Positions 12,667 through 24,094 of a DNA stretch of 64,000 nt are shown one piece after another (the first letter of the stretch is position 1; every line of letters begins with the position of its first letter). The stretch is from the NCBI GenBank assembly GCA_023897205.1, contig JAHWDD010000005.1:4464001-4528000 (forward strand), given 5' to 3'. The stretch is from Exophiala sp. HKRS030 (lineage: Eukaryota > Ascomycota > Eurotiomycetes > Chaetothyriales > Herpotrichiellaceae). The notes below the pieces were generated by a model. The model was not told the origin of the DNA. It searched no databases and was given only the letters and a program-made list of their open reading frames with translations. A program made the position numbers and the translations under genes.

Positions 12667-13654
12667 ATTGAAATCTGACGAAGTGGGTTAGGTGGTAAGA
12701 AGATCTATCGAGGATGTCGTGGAGTGGAGCTCGGAGGGTAAAGCTCTAGATTATCATTATTGTGAAGAGGATAGTTGTAAAAGTGAGTAGGGTTAGGGCG
12801 GTGGTATCGGAAAGCGAAGGGCGGTTGTGTGCAAGAAAATTGATACTAACTTGGTCATCAATGTGTACCGAGTAGGGATGTATACAAATTCCAAGGTCCA
12901 GCGACGAGACGTCCAGCCGCTTCTCTCTCCTGCGCTCTGACATATGATTGTGCAGGCAGACGCAATTCTGATTGGTGGTTGAGGACGCCTAAGAAAAAGA
13001 GTGGGCGATGCCGCGGAGGCTGATTAGGGAGGCTCGAGGGGCGTCTTAGGCCCTGAAGGAAGCCTACGGGCCCGTGGAGCAATTGGACTCGCATGCCCAT
13101 GCCCACCCATGCCTGCCCACGTCTGCCCACGCGTCACCTCCCTGACCTCCTCGCCCAGTGCCGCAAGAGCCAAGGATGACGTCTGCAGTCTTCTCGCTTC
13201 AACAAATATCTCAAGGTCACGTGTGGGGGATTTGGCCTGAGTCTTCGATATCATCTTCTCACCGACGACGACTTATTTGTCACACCTTGGCGTGAACAAT
13301 ATGTACATCCAAGGCACTTGGGGAGTGAAAATGACAGACAATGACTTTTGATTTTCATCAACTCCGTAATTGGTGCCCGACAACTCATGGCAAATGGCTT
13401 GCTGCATTAATGGCCCTTTCACTCACCCGAATATATCCTTGGGCGGATCATTACTCATATCTTCCCCTAGTCGTGATCCCCAACTCTCACACCAACCAAC
13501 CAACACCATCATCAACACCAACAAGAACTGACTTTACCACTCAGCACATTTCCCATACTATCACCATTCGATAACCATTACTTCTTCCTTGGACTTCTGA
13601 TCCGTCCTCCATCGCCGACTTCCGCCCAATCCCCGTGGTACTCTAATTCCGCTC
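12667..13654. promoter_or_regulatory. Shared upstream region of SAC1 and the Rab5 gene
   Basis: 988 bp separate the divergent starts of SAC1 (leftward) and the Rab5-type GTPase (rightward). Short open frames here look random. The rightward side (about 13470-13650) is C- and T-rich with CAAC repeats, typical of a fungal 5' leader. No individual factor site stands out. Confidence 0.4.
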
Positions 13655-14487
13655 ATGGCTGCACGAGCTCCCGCAGGCCGACCAGGCGCAGGCGGCAGGT
13701 TTGCCCAATTCAAACTGGTCTTACTCGGTATGTAAGGACTGTTGTACACATCTGGATCAAATACTGACTATAACACAGGAGAATCCGCTGTGGGAAAGGT
13801 ACACTTCTCCACGTATTCCGCCTTCATCCTCATTGCCTAACCCCATTTCGTTCCAGAGCTCTTTAGTACTTCGATTCGTCAAGGACCAATTCGATGATTA
13901 TCGTGAATCCACAATTGGCGCTGCTTTCCTAACCCAAACAATATCTCTCGATGAAAATACCACGGTCAAATTTGAAATCTGGGATACCGCCGGCCAAGAA
14001 AGATACAAGTCATTAGCCCCGATGTATTATCGCAATGCCAATTGCGCCGTTGTTGTATATGATATCACACAGGCTGTAAGTCTTGACTTCCTACCGGTCT
14101 GTCCATTCACCGGGCCATCATTGACAATCTACCCTTCAGTCATCATTAGATAAAGCCAAATCATGGGTCAAAGAACTCCAAAGACAAGCCAATGAGAATA
14201 TCATCATCGCACTGGCCGGAAACAAGGTTGATGTGGTTAATGAGTTCCCGGATAAGAGGGCCATTCAAACTGCTGATGCAGAAGCCTATGCCAAAGAAGC
14301 TGGTCTCCTGTTTTTCGAAACATCCGCAAAAACTTCCACTAATGTTCACGAACTTTTTACCGCCATTGCCAAAAAACTACCTCTCGATCAGGCTGGCCCA
14401 CGAAATCTAAGGTCTAATCCTCGACCAGGAGTTGATTTGCGACCAGAGGCTACGAACACACAAGGTGCGGGAGGTTGTCAATGTTAA
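13655..14487 (+). CDS. ypt5: Rab5-type small GTPase (Ypt5/Vps21)
   Basis: Four exons, 13655-13727, 13779-13798, 13857-14075 and 14140-14487, encode 219 residues; introns are 51, 58 and 64 nt. The 20-nt second exon carries most of the P-loop (GESAVGK, residues 25-31), and the next exon begins with the following SS. Other GTPase motifs are STIGAAF (switch I), WDTAGQE (switch II), NKVD and ETSAKT. The C-terminus ends GGCQC, giving the CXC double-cysteine signal for geranylgeranylation. The sequence [14 protein letters not shown] and the [16 protein letters not shown] block are characteristic of Rab5. The protein should direct fusion of early endosomes and vacuolar sorting. Start choice follows the N-terminal [11 protein letters not shown] block. 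Confidence 0.96.
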
Positions 14488-15332
14488 TGGCATCACGGAA
14501 TACAACATGGGTCTTTTGTCGACCTTGACACCGCATCCAACCACCCAAGTGATTATACCATTTTTTCAATATCGAGCTAGCAGGCGTAAGGGTACAGGAA
14601 TGGAGAAGGTCTGAAGAATCAGGTCGGGTCGAACGCTGGATAATGGATGAGTTGATTGTACTTTTTTGATTGTAATGGATCCCGGCGGTTTCATCATTCA
14701 AGCCCAAAGATTGCTGAGAATCTTGCTTGCCAGGTATATTTCTTGATAAACTCATTGGTCAAAAGGAAGAGACATAGCCTCTTGACCCAACCTCAACGTT
14801 GTCGTGATTAATTCCTCATCGACTGAAACCCACATGCCTTTGGACCCGGCGATCGTAACGTTGTCTGCTCTGCTTGGGTCATGGATCGTTGATAGTAGCG
14901 ACCCGCCTTATATATCAGGAGGTGACCACATCAGACCACAGCATGTCTCTAGATATCACACGTGATGCAATTATATAGCGAGTATGTATCTTCGGACAGA
15001 ACGTCTTGTGTTTCCAACCTAGCCTATGATAGTGGCTGAATCGGCCACCTATTGAGGTACTGCACCCTTCTCATCCTTGACATGGCTCCTGACTTGCACA
15101 CACCGACTCAAAACGCGACGCCAGGCCGATACAACGCCAGGCAAGCTTCCCACACACCAATTCCTGGTAACGCCTTCTCTAGCTCCAACCCAGAAGTTCA
15201 GACGTCCTCGCGTCATCAGGTCATAATATGAAGCAGCATATGTATATATAGGCCCTCTCCAATTGACAACCACTGGGCATTACACAGACCATCAACGACA
15301 TCCATCCATCCACGAATCATCAGTCAGTATTC
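14488..15332. other. Intergenic between convergent genes
   Basis: 845 bp between the Rab5 stop and the RTC5 stop, so it should contain two 3' untranslated regions. No gene or repeat is visible. Confidence 0.5.
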
Positions 15333-17349
15333 CTAAACACTCCCGCCACTCCTGCCGGTATCACCCACAATGCCGGCCATTTCCAAAAGGGCCCTTGCGC
15401 CATCCTTGTCGCCGCCGAAATTGACTCCGCGCCGTCTAGCCGCCTCGGCTTCCTCCCACGCCAGCCGTTTCGCTTGCTTGGTGATCTCGTCGTCCTCGGT
15501 TTCGGACGCCGTGGGGAACGACACGCCCCAGACTTCGAGCGTGTCGATGTCCATGACTATTTTGGTGGGGATTGATGAGGAGGATGAGGAGGATGAGGTA
15601 GAATGGGAATTGATGGTGGCGTGGTGGTGGCTCTGAGCGACTTCCAAGCCTAGGTCGGTGACGAAAGCTCCTTGACCTGCGGATCCGTCGTGTTGGAATG
15701 TTGCGGTCGACATGTCCCGGTCGATGGAGATGGAGACCGGGCCGAGGATGGGAGGTGTCGGTGTTGCAGTGCGTGATTGTGCTGGGATGACGCAGCCGAG
15801 CGCGATGCCGGTTTTCAGGCTGAAATAGCTGAGTGGCACGGTCTGGTTGTATGGGTTTGATGGGAATATGGCTTGGCGTGGGGAGAGGAGGAAGAGGGAT
15901 GAGATAGGCGTCGAGGAGTCGCTGTTGGCAGATCGTTGGACTTTCGGCGCGGTTTGGCTGTTGGTTGAGTCCGTCCAACGGTGTGGGAGGTAGCCGCCGA
16001 GGATGATGGGCTCAGGAGAGGTTGGCGGGTCGGCTGCGCCTGAGAGAATGAGTAGGGTGCCGGATTGCCAGGAGAGGACTTGGCGTGAGAACGAGGACAG
16101 TGACGTTCCGCTGCTCGAGGTTGAGTACAGTAGGTTGAATCGCGCGTTTGAGCTGTAGATGTTGGTGTGGGTGCCGCTCGGGGTGGTGATACGGAGGGAG
16201 GTGGATAGTTGAGATAACAATGTGTCGGTGAGCAACGTGTCGGAAGGCGATTCTTTGTCGTCGGTGGATTTGTAGATTGGAGAGGGTTTGGTGGTAAGTG
16301 CTGGAGGTAGATCACTTCCGTCACGGTGTTTGTTGAGGTTGATGTTCTTGCTGAAAAGGAAATGCTCGAAGAGTGGGCTTAAGGGGTCGAACAGATCAGG
16401 GAGTGTGACGGTGATGGTCTGGACAAAGTTTCGATATCGTATACCCTTGCTATGCGGATCTGGGTCGAATGCCGCGATGATCGCGTCTGCGGATGTATTG
16501 AGACTTTGTATTTTCTCTGGCGTCAGGCTCTCGCTGTATGCTCCTAGTGGAGTGAGAGGTTCGGTTCCTGCAAGGAGGAGAAGTAGAGTGACGAGCTTCT
16601 TGAAGTTATCCACAGGAATCAGCGCATGGTTGATTTTCCGGTCAATGGTTTGTTTTCGATCATGCTTGAACACTTCGATGGCGTCAAGAGAGTCCAGAGC
16701 AGCGAGCGCAAGGTCATCCTCATCCTCCTCTTCGTCGTCATTGGCCGGTTCGTCGATAGCAAACCCAGCGAATTTGGCATGGACCTCCTTCTCCTCCTTC
16801 ATATCATCTGGGAGCTGTTCGTTGACCAAGGTCTCCATATCTGGCTTATCCTTTGGCGAAGAAATGCTGGCCTTGCGGTCGAAGACAGCCAAGCTCCGAA
16901 ACAACAACTTGACCTTATCCTGGTCGCCTCGTTTGAGGATCTTCTTGTACCTACCGGTCATGATAGTGACGATCTTGACCATGGCCTCCCGTGTCAGGAT
17001 ACATGGTGCCAGGCTAGGAAATGGAAATGCTCCAAGATATGTACACATCTGGTACAGCACAGGACCTGCATTGAGCGGTTCTGGGAGAGCGAGAAATCGA
17101 CAAAGAGTGTCTTCCTTCCAATATTCGACATCTTCTTGATGGTCGGCCAAGGTCTTGAAATTGTCCTTGTAATGAGCAATCTCTAGATGTGAGAAACACC
17201 TCGTGGCAAAGCGAAGTGCCAGCTCGTGACTCAATTGCTCTGAATGGAATTTAGGCATCAGACTTCATGGTCCGAATTTGATTCTGACAGCCCGGCGACT
17301 TACCTATAGGGACCTCTTTCGGTGGCTCTGCTGATTGTGATTGACCCAT
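15333..17349 (-). CDS. rtc5: Rtc5-like TLDc-domain protein
   Basis: Exon 1 (17349-17304, 15 codons plus one base) encodes MGQSQSAEPPKEVPI and is spliced by a 64-nt intron to exon 2 (17239-15333), giving 650 residues. Gly2 followed by small polar residues is a likely N-myristoylation site, as in Rtc5 proteins. The block QLSHELALRFATRCFSHLEI and the acidic stretch DDEEEDEDDLAL are typical of the fungal family; the C-terminal part holds a TLDc domain (VLSWQSGTLLILSGA, ILGGYLPHRW, later LEVWGVSFP). In yeast, Rtc5 binds the vacuolar V-ATPase and promotes its disassembly; the older name refers to telomere capping. Without the small first exon a model would start inside the intron (at MPKFHSE) and lose the myristoylation signal. 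The gene is head to head with the FPGS gene. Confidence 0.92.
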
Positions 17350-17750
17350 CTTGTAGTCAAGAGACCGTTTGACACAGTGAGTCTCGGTTTATGATTTGCT
17401 ATAAAGATATCATACACATATATATGTGCTTAACGATACAAAAACAAGTACATCTTGGAGTAATGGATATCCAACTCGGCGTCATACGTCGATACGTCGG
17501 GAGAATTCATGAAAGGCTGACGTCTTATACTCCGCCCAAATGTCCTTATGCTCCGCTGTAATTTCACATGCGTCACAATCACTCAATCTTGGGCGAACGA
17601 TCTGCTTGAACAATTTGTTACTCCCTACAACCGCTCGACCAAAGGGCCAGAGTCTTCGGCCATGCTCGACTTATGATCCGAAGATGGATCCTCCGCCCCG
17701 GCATACATACACACTTCTGCGATCGTGGGTTTGCAACCTGTCCGCCCACC
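17350..17750. promoter_or_regulatory. 401-bp bidirectional promoter region (RTC5 / FPGS)
   Basis: The two ATGs at 17349 (minus) and 17751 (plus) face away from each other, so both promoters and leaders must fit here. An AT-rich stretch with ATATATATG-like sequence lies at about 17400-17430. Confidence 0.5.
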
Positions 17751-19400
17751 ATGGCCAGGACATACGCCGTAAGTGGACTCCGTCGAGGGAAAGGATGCGA
17801 CACCAGATGCTAATGCTTGACCAGGATGCCGTTGCATCGCTCAACACTCTTCAGTCCAATTTCGCCATCGTTGATGCCATCCGCAAATCAGGGCGTAAAA
17901 TGAATGACCAGGCTATCCCAGAAATGATCGAGTGGTGCAACAAAATCGGCTATCAGGTATGCGACAAGCCGAATCTGTGTGTCGCAGGAGCTAATTAGGA
18001 TCGCACAGCCTTCAGACTTCAACAAACTCAATGCAATTCACATTGCTGGAACCAAAGGAAAGGGCTCGACTGCCGCATTCACATCGTCCATACTTGCTCA
18101 GTTTCTAGGACAAGAGGATGATAGACAACTGTCGAAGGTCGGTTTATACACATCTCCACATTTGCGCTTTGTACGAGAGCGCATACAGATCAACGGCCAG
18201 CCGTTGTCCGAGGAACTATTTGCGAAGTACTTCTTCGAGGTGTGGGATCGCCTTGAGGCTGCTGCTAAGAAGGATGGCACCGATCCAACCGCTCCAGGGT
18301 CGAAGCCTGTTTATTTCCGATACCTGACATTGATGGCTTTCCATACCTATTTGAGCGAGGGAGTCGATGCTGCCGTTATCGAGTGTGGCATCGGAGGTGC
18401 TTATGACAGTACAAACGTCATCGAAACCCCGGCCGTCACCGGTATTACAAGCCTGGGCATTGATCATGTCGCAATGCTGGGCTCCACGATCAGTGAGATC
18501 GCCTGGCACAAAGCTGGGATAATGAAGAAGGGCGTCAAATGCTTTACCACGAGTTCGCAATTAGCTGAAGCACAATCGGTCTTGGACAAGGTCGCTCAGG
18601 AGAAGGGGAGTCCTCTCACATATGTCGACATCGAACCCGACATCGCCAACAACAAGATCCAACTTGGTCTACAAGCCGATTTCCAAAAAACGAACGCCAG
18701 CATCGCCGTGGCACTAGCCAAAGAATGGCTGTCCAAGAAAGGTTTCAAAGCCGACCCGGCCAAGATCAAAAAAGGTCTAGAAACCGTGCGATGGCCCGGC
18801 CGATGCGAAACCCTTGCCGAGCCTGGCCTCAAATGGTGTATCGACGGCGGCCACACGCTGGAAAGCATCGAGCTCTCCGGAAAATGGTTTGCCTCGCAAG
18901 TCACAGCAACTCACAACCCGGCAACATTGTCATCCACCGGGTCTCAACATCTAAAGCCACAGCCCCGATTCCTGATCTTCAACCAGCAAACGCGCGACGC
19001 ATCCGCACTCGCCAAAGCCCTCTTCAACACCCTCTCAACAGCTCTTAACAACGCCCACCCCTTCACGCACGCCATCTTCTGCACCAACACGACGTTCAAA
19101 GAAACAGGATTCCGCCCAGACTTGGTTTCCGTCAACACGAACTCGTCAGATGTCGAAGCACTAAAAGTGCAGCACAATCTTGCTGAAACGTGGAAGGAGA
19201 TCGACCCGAGCGCCCAAGTCCACGTGGTGCGAACCATTGAGGAAGCGGTGGAATTGGTTCGTGGGTTTGTCAGAATGCAGTCTTCTGCAGATGAAGGCAA
19301 GCAGCACAAGGAGCAACAAGAAGAAGTCACAGCCCTGGTCACGGGTAGCTTGCATCTTGTAGGTGGGTTTCTAGAAGTCCTCGCTAGCACAGGCGAATGA
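17751..19400 (+). CDS. met7: Folylpolyglutamate synthase
   Basis: Exons 17751-17768 (six codons, MARTYA), 17825-17956 and 18009-19400 give 513 residues. Key motifs: the ATP-binding loop HIAGTKGKGST (about residues 61-71), GIGGAYDSTNV, LGIDHVAMLGSTISEIAWHK with the Mg/ATP residues, KAGIMK, RWPGRCE and IDGGHTLES. These are the conserved Mur-ligase-type ATPase motifs of FolC/FPGS enzymes, which add glutamates to tetrahydrofolates in cytosol and mitochondria; the length and N-terminus fit eukaryotic FPGS rather than dihydrofolate synthase. The mini first exon sits in a good context (CCACCATGG). A mitochondrial form could start upstream, but no in-frame upstream ATG leader is evident. Confidence 0.95.
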
Positions 19401-19808
19401 GATCACTTGGGTCCAGCGACCCCGAAGGCATGAAAATGGGTGGGTATCTCGATCGTTTTCATGATGGACTGGCGCTAATGTGAATGATCAACTCATTCAT
19501 GGAGTTCAGTGACAAGTGCTCAATGGCATGTATTAGAGATTCTTTCCGGAACGGGGTTTTCCTCATCTAGCCTAGCCGACTGTTCTACGACTCCTTCAGC
19601 CACCGAACAAGTAAATACGTATATATTTTGTGTACATTACAGGATTAGTCATGACATCGTAAAAGAAAAGAGAAAGAAAGAAGCCTGTCCATGTCCCGAC
19701 TGACTGCAGTGGAACCATCCACCCTCTGGGAACAAAATCAATCCCGTCAATCCCTAAGACCGAACTGAAGAGCCCAAGCGCAAACCACCCACCAACACTA
19801 CCATCAAG
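19401..19808. other. Intergenic between convergent genes
   Basis: 408 bp of 3' flanks for FPGS and the kelch protein. Nothing else is seen. Confidence 0.5.
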
Positions 19809-22324
19809 TTATCCATATCGATGAGCCGTCGTAGGCGTGATCGGACTAATCGCCTCGAACAGACTCTTCCGCCTACCCTCGTCGGCGCCCATCAACGGGC
19901 CTTCTGGTCTGGGACTGGGCAACGTCTCGATCCCACTACTCGTGCTCTCGTTGGCGTGGTGTGTCGTGTATCCTCCGCCGCCGCCACGAGGTGCAGTGAC
20001 ATCCTCGCCGCTGCCTAGCTCGTGGATTGAATGGTGATGGGGATAGGTAGAGGTTGATAGTGGCCGCTGGTCCTCGAAACGTGTGCGTTTCTCGCCGCGT
20101 CCAATGCCGGTTGGCGCGGGTAGAGGCCACGGTGGTGTTTCGTTGGTGTTGATGCCGGAACTCTGCGAGTAGGATGAGTCTTCGTCGTGTGGAGGTTGAA
20201 GGTATTGGTTTCCGTAATGCGGGTTGTTGTTCACGCTGCCGGCGGCAGTGTAGTTGTTGCTACGCCGCTGTGAGGTGGGACTATTGGCGTTTTCGCTGCT
20301 AAGAGGTGAAGGACGATGTTCGTTGGATGAAGTTGACTGGGACAGGGCGTGTGTATGGCCGTATTTCGCGTCGTATGCGCCGTCCGGGATGCTCGAGTGG
20401 CGAGGATGCCCTGAGTCGTTGTACGCGGTGGCCATCTCATATGGTGGTTTCGGTCGTTCCGTGCCAGCCATTTCGTGTCGTTGGGTAGGGACCAGAGGAG
20501 GAGTGGATTCTGATGACGACGACATCATTGTGGCGTGCTTGTCTACCTGTTGGGTCTCGACAGGCGAGACAGGAGATCGGGTTTTGGAGGACGCATACGA
20601 AGCGCCGTTGAGCCAGTTGGTCACTCGGCTGTTGCTGGAGCGTCCTGATTTAACGGATGATCCACTACGGATGATGTGGCGACGGCGTAGGAGAAGGAGG
20701 AAAAGGATGATTATGAACAGCCCGATGATGGCGGCGGTTACGCTGATGCCGATGATTGCCCCTTGGCTGACCCCGCCACCACCTGAGGAGGAGTTTTCGT
20801 CACTGTTGCTAGGACTCGCGGAGACTGCGGCATATGGGTAATGTTGTGTAACTTGTTTGGAATAACGTTGCGTGAAAAGTGTCCCGAGGGCATTGTCTGA
20901 CCACGACGCTGCCTGTGTTGAACCTCCTTGGGCATTGCCACCGATGACTTGGCTCAAGACAGTGGGGACCTCGTACTCTGACCAAGTTCGCGGATCGTAG
21001 GAAGTCTGGAATCTGAGAGTATTTAAGTTGAATACTTGGATGATGCCGCCTTCGACACAGTTGGCTTGGTTTTGATGGACGCCTCCAATGACAAACATTT
21101 GATCAGGATATGGTGCCACGCAATGATGACCAGAACGGCCGTGAGTGGGCGTTCCAGTATATGCCTTGACCCATGTGAATGACGGCACCGAGAGAATCCA
21201 GACATCATCCGAAGGCACATCTCCTGAAGTGAGTCCATCATAGCCTCCATAAATGTAGATGTTGAAGGATGATGAATCTTGTGCCGTAGCCATGACTGAG
21301 CAGAACTCGGTCAATTGACCTGGAGCCTCGCCGGTGGTATTCTGCAGATACCACTCCCCTGAAGCGATGTCGTAGACTGGTAACGACGTCATAAAGCCGG
21401 GACTCTGAGCCTGACTCTCGGCGGTCTGTGAGTCGTTGAGACCTCTGGCCCATATCTCCTCAGGCGCTGTGACGCCTCCAATTGCAACCAGAACGCCTCG
21501 CTCCGAGACGGGTACCCATACAAGTTCGGCATCTGCGCGAGGCTGCACAAAGTCTGGGATTGTGATATTTGTCCACTCCTCGTTCCTCATTGTTGACATA
21601 TCCACCTGGATCAAGCTGTTGGCAGTGACATTGGCCGAGGAATCATCGTAGTAGATTGGACCCCAATCTGGGGACTTCATTCCGCTAAAGTAGAAGCCCA
21701 GGTTCTCACTTGGCGCAGATACTCCAGCACCGTTCGTAACATAACGTGTGACATCCTCGGGCAGGCTTCCTTGATAGAAACCAGGAGCCCAACTGGGCCG
21801 TTCTGGTCCATATTGAAAAGCTTCGTAACCGAGGATAGCCTGGGCGCTTTGGGGAGATACAGAGTTGGTTAGGCGAGGGAGACCACTATTGATGTCAGTG
21901 TCGTTTCCCTAGGATCATTAAGCAGGATATATACTAACCCGTAAAGATATAGTTCGCCGTCGTTGGTGAACATGGTTCCATCGACATAATTGGGAGCAAT
22001 ATTATTGCCGGCTCCACCAGCTTTGGGCATTCGTTGAAGCAGTCCAGAGACATTGGTTGCGGCAGTATCGAATGGAATCGAAAAGTTGAGCATAAACATA
22101 TCGCCAGCGACATTTCCATCACTACTCACTACTGGAGTGGTACCATCTGCAAACGCCGTCTGCCACCATAATAGGCCACCATCGAGATAGACTGCATCCC
22201 TCACAACGCCTGCGCGCAGTCGTGCCCAGTTACATATCGTGTAATTCTGCTGGACGTCTATTGCAGATGCAATTCCCAGCCAAACCTGAAGTAACAAGAT
22301 CCGAGTAAAAGTTGATGACCTCAT
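19809..22324 (-). CDS. Secreted/single-pass kelch-repeat protein with long cytoplasmic tail
   Basis: Exons 22324-21939 and 21885-19809 with a 53-nt intron give 820 residues. A signal peptide (TRILLLQVWLGIASA) precedes an extracellular region of kelch-type beta-propeller blades: YLDGGLLWW, GELYLYGG, VLVAIGGV, IYIYGGYDG..SDDVWILSVPSFTWVK, QMFVIGGVHQ. NxT/S sites are frequent. A Ser/Gly stalk leads to one membrane helix (GAIIGISVTAAIIGLFIII, near residue 510) with an RRR stop-transfer, then about 290 residues rich in Ser, Pro, Asn and His, likely cytosolic and phosphorylated. The arrangement suggests a plasma-membrane sensor or adhesion protein, but no function is established for this type. It is divergent from the GPI-protein gene, with 1.8 kb between them. 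Confidence 0.87.
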
Positions 22325-24094
22325 GGTGATGTTGGCGATGGGATTCCGACCTTCATGTCGGCATGATCAAAAGTAGCGACAGTGTGATGATACAGTAGGT
22401 GAAGGTGATAAAGGCTCTATCGTCGACTGCACCAAGACTTACACTTGAACAAGACTTTACTTCAGATTTGGCATGATTCAAAGCATGACTTTGGTCAGTC
22501 TCCTTGGTCTGAGTTTGCCACCCCATCGAAAAGGTCTACAGCACACCGGATCATGTACGATCCGGAGGGGCAAGAGACAAGTGTCAAGCCACTGACCAAG
22601 AATGGCGATTGAATGGGTGCTCATAGTGACGATCAAGGTAAAAGGCCAGGCCCGAGCCCAGCATCAATGGAGCAAGAAGTGTCCCAAGCAGGTAATGGAT
22701 CGACACTAGCAGGCGCAGCACGACGGACTTCGTCGATACCTCCCAGATCTTTCAGGGCCACTACAGCCACCACTAGGTTCAGAGCAGGAAGGTAATCAGG
22801 GACGACGGGATTCCGGAACTCAGAGGGACCACTGACAGTTGATGTTTGAACTGGATGAAGTCTTGGTGGTGGTGGTCGTTCACGGATGGATCTTTGAATA
22901 GCATCATCAAGGTTTGCGATTTACGTCTAGGCGAAGATCGAGCCGTCTTTCACGAGACTGGGCACGGCCTTTGAACTGAGACCAAGTTGACCATCCCGAC
23001 CACCCTTGACCAAAGTGACGATAGCGCTGTACGCTTATGCAGGCCTTAGCCTTAAACCTGTTTTTTCGTTGGCGAATAGAATCATGCACAGCGAGGGACC
23101 TGGGCCTTTAATGTGAGCTCTTGGTAGAAGTCTTTTGGAGATCAAGGATACATTGGCCTCTGTCAGGGTACGGGTTGAAGGTTGGGAACTTGACTTGTAA
23201 TAGATCAGAACGAGCCGGGGGGCCATGTCATTGGGAATAAATCTCACTGTCATGGTTATTGTGGATTTGTGATCTCAGCTGGGGTAATGGAAGCCCGGAA
23301 ATCTACTCCACCATCTCCACCCATTCCAAAGCAGAGAACATCCTTCCGCCCACCCCCCCTTGGCCAGTGGCCACCAACTATTCCATATACCCCAGGGCCA
23401 CAGTACTATCCATTGCATCACTGACAACCCTTCAACCAAGATCTTTTTTTTGACTCTTGACTCCTCTTTTCCGTTCCTTAGACCGTTTTCAGCAAAGCCT
23501 CCCAGCATTGACACCTCATCACCAGGTGTCTATCCCATCGTTGATTGGCCCGCCATAGCTCCATCAGGCAAGACAATCGATGGAGACCGACGCTGAACCA
23601 GGTACGTCTATCTGTTTTTCGTTGGCACCTAGGTTGGCAGCCAGGGCAGCTCACCAACCAGACGCTGTCCCAATCAAGGTTTAATCCTTGAACGGGCAAT
23701 TCACCTGCTTTTGCCATGCCATGTGGTGCTATTGTCCTCGAGAGCCGTAGCGAAAGGATGATGTCGCTGGCCAGAACCCCCAAGCTTCCAAGCATCCAAG
23801 CATAATTGAACCATGGGCGAAAACGTCCGCTTACCTCGTGCACACACCACATGTAATACCGTCTTTTCGTCTTTGTATTCCTCGATAGCGAGTTCTGGTC
23901 GTGTTGCCGAAGTCTCACTCTATACGAGTGGAAAAGGTCAACTGCACAGACTCCAAAACGTTCGTTCAAGTGCTACACTCGCTCCGTATTCAAAGTCTTG
24001 CTACAATCCGAGTGCTATGAGGATATAGGCGTGGAGAAGAGTCTATTCGCCGCTTTGAACCTCGTTCTTTGCAGAGAAATAGCACCCGCCAAAC
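22325..24094. other. Intergenic between divergent surface-protein genes, 1.8 kb
   Basis: Serves as the upstream region of both the kelch gene (leftward) and the GPI-protein gene (rightward). Upstream open frames, including one of 71 codons that ends at 24028, lack recognisable features. No repeat or RNA gene is seen. Confidence 0.45.

Noticed and set aside
15436..17186. Several long frames opposite to or overlapping RTC5
   Set aside because: Low-complexity shadows of the RTC5 coding sequence.
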